NCBI GenBank assembly: GCA_964373615.1
Contig: CAYJVP010000066.1
Span: 1-5,013, forward strand
Direction of reading: 5' to 3'
Length of the DNA: 5,013 nucleotides
Source: CAYJVP01 sp964373615
GTDB lineage: Bacteria > Patescibacteriota > Patescibacteriia > UBA9934 > GWF2-40-263
Both the position numbers and the translations under genes were made by a program. Of this stretch, positions 1-3,431 are shown in pieces (positions within the stretch are counted from its first letter, which is position 1; each line of letters starts with the position of its first letter). A model generated the notes under the pieces. The model had not been told where the DNA came from and searched no databases. It was given only the letters and a program-made list of their open reading frames with translations.

Positions 1-74
1 TGGCTCCGGGACTTGGATTCGAACCAAGATAAACAGATTCAGAGTCTGTTGTCCTGCCGTTAGACGATCCCGGA
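1..74 (-). tRNA. tRNA-Gln (anticodon CUG)
   Basis: Read on the minus strand, this is a complete cloverleaf. The acceptor strands TCCGGGA and TCCCGGA pair over 7 bp, followed by discriminator G and an encoded CCA (complement of bases 1-3). The anticodon stem ACAGA/TCTGT encloses the loop CTCTGAA, giving anticodon CTG, which reads the glutamine codon CAG. The T arm is CTTGG-TTCGAAT-CCAAG. The short D stem is GTC/GAC. The first 15 nt also encode the end of the upstream dus frame. A promoter-like TTGACG-17-TAACAT lies just upstream, so the tRNA probably has its own transcript as well as read-through from dus. Identity is by anticodon. The 3' flank is outside the window, so a terminator cannot be seen. 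Confidence 0.96.
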
Positions 75-1151
75 ATACGCCGGGATGTTAGCAGGCAACG
101 AGCCGTTCGTCAATGGAATATCTGTGATTTCATGCAAAGTTGTTTCGAGGTCGTTCATGGTTTTTATGCCGGAGAGACGTTCCCGCAGCGTCTTGGCTCC
201 CGGAAGCCCTTTGAAGTACCAGATGAGATGTTTTCGGAAACTCACAAGGCTCCGCTCCCCGTATTGTTCGACGTGCCGTGCTGCGTGAAGACGAATGACA
301 CGCAGACGTTCGTCAAGACTCACAGGCGAAGGTTCGTTGCCGGCGAGGATCTGCTGCATCTGCGCAAAGATCCACGGGTTGCCGAGCGCTCCCCGTGCGA
401 TCAGCACACCATCGCATCCAGAGACTTCAAGCGCGCGCGGCATGAGGTCCGCTGAGTGGATGTCGCCATTACACAGGACTGGGATCGACACAGTTTTTTT
501 CACCTCGCCGATCATGTTCCAATCAGACTTTCCAGCGTATCCTTGGCATTTCGTGCGACCATGGACGGTCAAGAGATCCGCACCCGCGTCCTCGAGAACC
601 CTTGCAAATTCAACGCATTCGCGCGGATCGCTCCAACCAAGGCGAATTTTTACAGAGAGCGGCACCGAGATGCGCGCCTTCATCTTGCGAACGATCTCGG
701 AGGCGAGCGCTGGTTCCTTCATCAATGCCGCACCGTTGAAGTTGTGTACGATCTTGTACACCGGGCAGCCCATGTTGATGTCGAACCCTTCTGGGTGATG
801 CTCGGCTTCAATCTTTGCGGCGGCCTCGGCCATGACGTCCGGATCTGAACCAAACAGCTGCTGCACAAGCGGACGTTCATCTGGATGGATGTCTGTCATG
901 CCGAGCGTTTTTTCACTGCCGCGCACGACCGCCTCGGAGGAGACCATTTCGCGGAACATCACCGGTGAGGCGAGCGAGCCGCGCGACCCTTCGACACCCG
1001 CCCGACCGGACGACTCCGGTCGTTCGGGCGGGGGCTCAGGGTCGAATTGTGAGACGCGTCTCACAATTCGACAAAACGCCGAGTCGGTCATGTCGGCCAT
1101 GGGCGAGAGTGCCACGATGGGGCGGGGAAGTGTCTGCCAGTCGAGTTTCAT
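60..1151 (-). CDS. dus: tRNA-dihydrouridine synthase (DusB/NifR3 type)
   Basis: FMN- and NADPH-dependent enzyme family that reduces uridines to dihydrouridine in the tRNA D-loop. Numbered from the ATG at 1151 (363 aa): FMN-binding PMADMTDSAF at 17-26, VQQLFGSDP at 96-104, NMGCP at 126-130 with presumed catalytic Cys129, KIRLGW at 168-173, VHGRT at 196-200, NGD at 228-230, and the phosphate-binding GVLIARGALGNPW at 248-260. A helical C-terminal domain (about 275-345) follows. The ATG fits because family homology begins just after it; the frame also allows TTG at 1172 or GTG at 1169. No Shine-Dalgarno is visible. Two oddities: residues about 34-61 are a Pro/Glu/Gly/Arg-rich insertion encoded by palindromic DNA that interrupts the usual run from the FMN motif into SPVMFREMVSSEA; and the last four codons and TAA stop lie within tRNA-Gln. 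The enzyme family is certain; the exact subtype and uridine target are not. Confidence 0.95.
   Translation of the reverse strand: MKLDWQTLPRPIVALSPMADMTDSAFCRIVRRVSQFDPEPPPERPESSGRAGVEGSRGSLASPVMFREMVSSEAVVRGSEKTLGMTDIHPDERPLVQQLFGSDPDVMAEAAAKIEAEHHPEGFDINMGCPVYKIVHNFNGAALMKEPALASEIVRKMKARISVPLSVKIRLGWSDPRECVEFARVLEDAGADLLTVHGRTKCQGYAGKSDWNMIGEVKKTVSIPVLCNGDIHSADLMPRALEVSGCDGVLIARGALGNPWIFAQMQQILAGNEPSPVSLDERLRVIRLHAARHVEQYGERSLVSFRKHLIWYFKGLPGAKTLRERLSGIKTMNDLETTLHEITDIPLTNGSLPANIPAYSGIV
85..113 (-). promoter_or_regulatory. promoter for tRNA-Gln, inside the dus 3' end
   Basis: On the minus strand, a -35 TTGACG (113-108) is followed by a 17-nt spacer and -10 TAACAT (90-85). The -10 is preceded by TGC, giving an extended -10. 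Transcription would begin near base 78, a few bases before the mature tRNA 5' end at 74. The -35 hexamer is two sense codons (Leu-Thr) of dus, so the promoter is embedded in coding sequence. Assignment is by consensus match only. Confidence 0.6.
984..1044. repeat. nested imperfect palindrome inserted in dus
   Basis: The outer arms CGACCCT (984-990) and AGGGTCG (1038-1044) enclose a GC-rich hairpin. Its inner stem is CGACCGGA (1003-1010) with TCCGGTCG (1015-1022) around the loop CGAC. CCCGCC (997-1002) pairs with GGCGGG (1027-1032) across a 4-nt bulge. The flanks read CTTCGACA on one side and GCTCAGGGTCG on the other, so one hairpin unit appears to sit in the loop of another. It keeps the dus reading frame open and encodes most of the low-complexity insertion. 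It looks like a dispersed REP-like or RPE-like element; copy number elsewhere cannot be seen here. Confidence 0.75.
1041..1072. repeat. perfect 32-bp palindrome in dus
   Basis: GTCGAATTGTGAGACG is followed directly by its exact reverse complement, with no spacer and the centre at 1056/1057. It encodes dus residues 27-37 in frame. One arm codes for RIVRRV, which fits the expected end of the first helix of the enzyme. The other arm begins the anomalous insertion, so it may be an inverted copy of native coding sequence. It adjoins and slightly overlaps the nested palindrome at 984-1044. Confidence 0.85.
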
Positions 1152-1160
1152 ATCGTTGCG

Positions 1161-1166
1161 AGTGTA
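1161..1166 (-). promoter_or_regulatory. dus: possible -10 element for dus
   Basis: The minus strand reads TACACT 9 nt upstream of the dus ATG, in the 72-nt gap after the ZIP gene. No convincing -35 stands at the usual distance. If used, the mRNA would start within about 2 nt of the ATG. Weak on its own; it gains some weight because the ZIP gene has the same 9-nt spacing. Read-through from the ZIP gene is the alternative. Confidence 0.25.
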
Positions 1167-1223
1167 CACCAAAAGTGAAAGACGAGGATGAGATCGTGAT
1201 TTCGTTCGAAACGGTGGAATAGT

Positions 1224-1976
1224 TTAGACCTGGAAAATCTTGCTAAAGATGAGAATCGTGATAATACCGAAAAGAAAGATGAGAAATTGGTTTAGGATGT
1301 GCGCGCGGTCCACGCCGCCGCGGTGGCTCTCGGGGATGAGGTCCGCGGTCGCAATATAGATGAAGCCGCCAGCCGTCAGAGCTCCAATAATGGGAACGAG
1401 TTCTGTGACGTTCGCGAAGAAGATATAGGTCAGGAGAGCTCCCAGGAGCGATACGAATGCAGAGACGATGTTTACAAGAAGCGCGCGTCGTTTTTGCATT
1501 CCTCCGGAAACAAGAATAGCGAGGTCGCCAATTTCTTGCGGGATTTCGTGAAGCGTAACCGCCAGCGAGGTTATGATTCCCAAATTGATGTCAAGCAAGA
1601 ACGCCGCCGCAATGGCAACGCCGTCGAGGAAATTGTGAAAGGCATCGCCGAGGATGATCATGTAGCTCGATGTGTGCACCTCGCACCGCTCCTTGTGGCA
1701 GTGGTACCATAGGAGCAGATGCTCGATCAGGTAGTAGGCGACGACCCCTATGAATGCCCACCGAAGAATCGTGTCTGACTCAAACGCACCTCCCTCGAGG
1801 CTCTCGGGCAGAAGATCGAGAAATGCGATCGCGAGAAGAACGCCAGCGGCAAAACTGATGACGCCGTGGCTTCGTTCATGAGTCCAGGGGAGCTTGTACA
1901 GAAAAACATATGCCAGTCCGATGGCAACAATGCTTCCGAGGAGCGTTCCGAGGATGATCCAGAGGAGGAGAGGCAT
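1224..1976 (-). CDS. ZIP-family divalent metal transporter
   Basis: A 250-aa inner-membrane protein that probably brings Zn2+ or another divalent metal into the cytoplasm. About eight membrane segments are visible (near residues 2-26, 36-57, 70-92, 104-130, 134-156, 164-188, 192-212 and 228-248), which is the normal ZIP topology and length. The two signature metal-site helices are intact: HNFLDG at 114-119 and HEIPQE at 143-148. The loop before the fourth segment holds a His/Cys cluster (YHCHKERCEVH, 91-101) that could bind metal. The ATG at 1976 starts directly with the first hydrophobic segment and no Shine-Dalgarno precedes it; an extended -10 lies 9 nt upstream. dus follows 72 nt downstream on the same strand, so the two may be co-transcribed, though their functions are unrelated. 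Metal specificity cannot be read from the sequence. Confidence 0.93.
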   Translation of the reverse strand: MPLLLWIILGTLLGSIVAIGLAYVFLYKLPWTHERSHGVISFAAGVLLAIAFLDLLPESLEGGAFESDTILRWAFIGVVAYYLIEHLLLWYHCHKERCEVHTSSYMIILGDAFHNFLDGVAIAAAFLLDINLGIITSLAVTLHEIPQEIGDLAILVSGGMQKRRALLVNIVSAFVSLLGALLTYIFFANVTELVPIIGALTAGGFIYIATADLIPESHRGGVDRAHILNQFLIFLFGIITILIFSKIFQV

Positions 1977-1985
1977 AGTATCGTC

Positions 1986-2004
1986 ATGATAACAATCGTA
2001 TCAT
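1986..2004 (-). promoter_or_regulatory. extended -10 and inverted repeat before ZIP gene
   Basis: On the minus strand, TGT-TATCAT (1994-1986) matches an extended -10 and ends 9 nt before the ATG, implying a leader of only a few bases or none. No good -35 is seen. The same bases form an inverted repeat: ATGATA (1986-1991), a 7-nt spacer, TATCAT (1999-2004). A repressor sitting there would cover the -10, so it is a candidate metal-responsive operator, but a 6-bp AT-rich repeat can arise by chance. Confidence 0.4.
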
Positions 2005-2019
2005 CATGGTAGCAGGATC

Positions 2020-2048
2020 TTTACAGGAAGGCGAGGATACCATACAGT
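2020..2048 (+). promoter_or_regulatory. promoter for the 37-aa basic protein
   Basis: TTTACA (2020-2025) and TACAGT (2043-2048) are separated by 17 nt. They match the -35 consensus at 5 of 6 positions and the -10 at 4 of 6. The expected start near 2055 leaves a leader of about 17 nt before the ATG at 2072, with no Shine-Dalgarno in it. Confidence 0.45.
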
Positions 2049-2071
2049 GACGCAATCATAAACATCTCGTT

Positions 2072-2185
2072 ATGGGCATGAGAAAAAAGGGCCGCAATAA
2101 ATGGAAGGCAGAGCGCAAGGTGGATGAGGCCAAGCGTCGCAAACAAAAAGCGCGTCGTTTGACCAAACTCGCCGCAAACGCGTAA
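2072..2185 (+). CDS. 37-aa highly basic small protein
   Basis: ATG at 2072 to TAA at 2183-2185 encodes 37 aa with about 16 Lys/Arg against 3 acidic residues. It opens MGMRKKGRNKWK, carries a central KAERKVDEAKRRKQKARR stretch likely to be a single amphipathic helix, and ends LAANA. A second ATG two codons in (2078) is also possible. Support for a real gene: a promoter-like element upstream, a strong terminator starting 2 nt after the stop, and no competing gene on the other strand. The composition resembles small ribosome-associated or nucleic-acid-binding proteins, but I recognise no family, so that role is inference from charge alone. It appears to be monocistronic. Confidence 0.7.
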   Translation: MGMRKKGRNKWKAERKVDEAKRRKQKARRLTKLAANA

Positions 2186-2186
2186 A

Positions 2187-2226
2187 CAAAAACTGACTCC
2201 CGCCAACGGCGAGAGTCAGTTTTTTG
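2187..2226. terminator. bidirectional intrinsic terminator
   Basis: A perfect 12-bp stem (AAAAACTGACTC at 2188-2199 with GAGTCAGTTTTT at 2213-2224) is topped by CGCC/GGCG around an AAC loop, with one C/A mismatch between the two stems. A run of six T follows on the plus strand; the minus strand has TTTTTGTTT. It can therefore end both the 37-aa gene coming from the left and the zinc-ribbon gene coming from the right. Confidence 0.9.
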
Positions 2227-2241
2227 TTGAGCCAAAGGCTC

Positions 2242-2421
2242 TTACATTCCACGGCGCTTGCGGTTGCAATCGCGGCAGAAAATGCGGCCGTAGGTCCCAT
2301 CCGACTTCAGGGTCGGCTGGAACGGCAGCTCGGTGATGGCGGTGCCGCACTCCGAGCACGTGAGGTTCAGATCGCTCACGTTGAAGAGCTGGCGGGGGCC
2401 ACGGGAGGCCATGTCGTTCAT
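2242..2421 (-). CDS. 59-aa four-cysteine zinc-ribbon protein
   Basis: ATG at 2421 to TAA at 2244-2242 encodes 59 aa. Two CxxC knuckles, CSEC at 22-25 and CRDC at 49-52, are 23 residues apart and should bind one structural zinc. Between them lies ITELPFQPT and then DGTYGRIF; a basic tail NRKRRGM ends the protein. This arrangement resembles the small CxxC...CxxC zinc-binding proteins often seen in Patescibacteria genomes, whose function is not known to me; nucleic-acid or ribosome binding is a guess. An alternative ATG is at 2412. A consensus-like promoter is upstream with an untranslated leader of about 80 nt lacking a Shine-Dalgarno. A 5-bp hairpin (GAGCC/GGCTC, 2229-2241) directly follows the stop, and then the shared terminator. 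Confidence 0.85.
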   Translation of the reverse strand: MNDMASRGPRQLFNVSDLNLTCSECGTAITELPFQPTLKSDGTYGRIFCRDCNRKRRGM

Positions 2422-2509
2422 AACGAATTTGGTCTTGATTGGGTTATTGGATTATCTCGATTGTTGCGAACGACCTTTTGGATACGCCACGCTCGGATAA
2501 TTCGCAAAC

Positions 2510-2538
2510 ACTATACCAAAACCTCCTTGATTTGTCAA
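2510..2538 (-). promoter_or_regulatory. strong promoter for the zinc-ribbon gene
   Basis: On the minus strand, a perfect -35 TTGACA (2538-2533), a 17-nt spacer and -10 TATAGT (2515-2510) give the best consensus promoter in the window. The start is expected near 2503, leaving about 80 nt of leader. It lies back to back with the plus-strand promoter of the 147-aa membrane protein. Confidence 0.8.
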
Positions 2539-2557
2539 TGCCCCTTCTGCTGTTTTG

Positions 2558-2566
2558 TGCTATACT
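2558..2566 (+). promoter_or_regulatory. extended -10 for the membrane-protein pair
   Basis: TGC-TATACT is a good extended -10. It ends 6 nt before the ATG at 2573, so the predicted transcript start falls on or beside the A of the start codon. No -35 stands at the normal spacing. The layout implies a leaderless mRNA. Confidence 0.65.
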
Positions 2567-2572
2567 GGGCCC

Positions 2573-3016
2573 ATGATCGGAACCAACCCGCTCTTCCTCG
2601 CGAATCTCTTTGATCCCGGCATGGTGCTGTTCGGGGTGTTGCTTGTGCTCTATGGCGCAACGTTGACCGTAGTGTTTCTTTTGCGCAGGGTGCCGAAACT
2701 TGTCTTTCTTCTTGGCGCTCTGACACTTGTTTTGCTTATGGTTCTTGACGGTCATGTCCTTTTGAACCTCCTTCTCCCCTCCACACATCTCGTGGATGGG
2801 GCGGTGACTCGGATCACCTACGCGCTGCTCGAGCACCGGTGGTTTCTTCTTGAGCTTTCGGGAATGCTCCTGCTTACGGGCGCCATCATCTCCTTTGTTT
2901 ATGGCCCGCGTCTTGTACAAACGCACGCGAGACATTTTTATACGATCGTCGTGTTTTCCGTGTTCGTTTCCTTTGTGGCGCTTTTGACCTCGGTGCTTGA
3001 ATCCACACTTTTGTAA
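2573..3016 (+). CDS. 147-aa membrane protein of unknown function
   Basis: I do not recognise the family. ATG at 2573 is chosen because an upstream in-frame TTG (2555) lies before the -10 and could not be transcribed. About four membrane segments are visible, near residues 16-37, 41-66, 89-110 and 120-143. A short polar stretch THLVDGAVTRITYALLEH lies between the second and third, and a basic YGPRLVQTHARH loop between the third and fourth. There is no cleavable signal peptide and no cysteine. A leaderless start is predicted. The next gene begins 1 nt after the stop, so the two are almost certainly co-transcribed and may act together in the cytoplasmic membrane. Confidence 0.8.
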   Translation: MIGTNPLFLANLFDPGMVLFGVLLVLYGATLTVVFLLRRVPKLVFLLGALTLVLLMVLDGHVLLNLLLPSTHLVDGAVTRITYALLEHRWFLLELSGMLLLTGAIISFVYGPRLVQTHARHFYTIVVFSVFVSFVALLTSVLESTLL

Positions 3017-3017
3017 T

Positions 3018-3368
3018 ATGTTTCGCTTGTTTGGACGCAAACGCATCCACGAGCCGATCGCCATCGGCGCCGTGATCGCCTGCGCGGTCTCGCTGAACGC
3101 CATCTGGATCCTCAACTTTCTGTCGTATCGGTTTCCCGCCATGGAGGAGCTTCTGACCCTCATCGATGGTGTCGGAACCGGCACGGGTCTTTTTCTGGTC
3201 GGTCTCATCGTCTACCTCACAACATGGGCGGCTGTGGCGGTTCTCTTGCGCGGTCGTGATTGTTCGGAGTATCGCGATCGCGGGTTCTGGCTGTTCATGA
3301 CCAGCGTTGTTCTCTTCCTCGTGTTCACATTCCCGCCTTTTTTCACGTTTGCCATCATGAGCCCTTGA
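3018..3368 (+). CDS. 116-aa membrane protein of unknown function
   Basis: No family recognised. ATG at 3018 comes 1 nt after the stop of the upstream membrane protein and is preferred over an in-frame TTG at 2997 inside that gene. The N-terminus is basic (MFRLFGRKRIHEP), then three membrane segments lie near residues 13-36, 55-77 and 90-113. The first loop is mildly acidic (MEELLTLID); the second is polar and charged (RGRDCSEYRDRG), with Cys82. Segment three is Phe-rich (FTFPPFFTF). No Shine-Dalgarno precedes it, so translation probably couples to the upstream gene. Together with its neighbour it gives seven predicted segments split over two short chains; a two-subunit membrane assembly is possible but unproven. 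Confidence 0.8.
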   Translation: MFRLFGRKRIHEPIAIGAVIACAVSLNAIWILNFLSYRFPAMEELLTLIDGVGTGTGLFLVGLIVYLTTWAAVAVLLRGRDCSEYRDRGFWLFMTSVVLFLVFTFPPFFTFAIMSP

Positions 3369-3373
3369 GGCTC

Positions 3374-3402
3374 TTTTCAGTTTCAGGATTCTTTGCTAGA
3401 AT
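3374..3402 (+). promoter_or_regulatory. promoter for the aminopeptidase gene
   Basis: An extended -10 TGC-TAGAAT (3394-3402) lies 17 nt after TTTTCA (3374-3379), a 4-of-6 -35 match. The start is expected near 3409, with a leader of about 23 nt before the ATG at 3432. The TTG at 3393, which would extend the frame upstream, overlaps this -10 and is unlikely to be the start. Confidence 0.6.
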
Positions 3403-3431
3403 GGCAACTCAATATTGTCATCTTGATTGGT

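Noticed and set aside
984..1072. CRISPR array or insertion sequence explanation for the palindromes in dus
   Set aside because: There are no repeated units with spacers, no transposase, and no visible target-site duplication; the reading frame is intact.
832..1222. Plus-strand open frames across the palindromic region of dus
   Set aside because: Low-complexity shadows created by the GC-rich palindromes; the Dus motifs on the minus strand settle the coding strand.
1299..1712. 137-aa plus-strand open frame over the ZIP gene
   Set aside because: Shadow of the metal transporter. No recognisable domain, while the opposite strand has intact family motifs.
2021..2206. 61-aa hydrophobic open frame on the minus strand
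   Set aside because: It is antisense to the 37-aa basic gene, runs through the terminator stem, and its hydrophobicity mirrors Lys/Arg codons on the other strand.
2452..2528. Perfect AAGGAGG on the minus strand (2527-2521) followed 10 nt later by a GTG opening a 19-codon frame
   Set aside because: The AAGGAGG is in the spacer between the -35 and -10 of the zinc-ribbon promoter, upstream of the predicted transcript start, so it should not be in the RNA. Probably coincidence.
2444..3208. 254-aa open frame on the minus strand, rich in Lys, Arg and His
   Set aside because: It lies antisense to the two membrane-protein genes and crosses both divergent promoters. Its composition is what the complement of Leu/Phe/Val-rich membrane codons gives, and it has no domain or start signal.
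3393..3431. TTG start giving 13 extra residues on the aminopeptidase
   Set aside because: It overlaps the extended -10 TGC-TAGAAT, so the codon would lie upstream of the transcript start. The ATG at 3432 begins with the expected family N-terminus.
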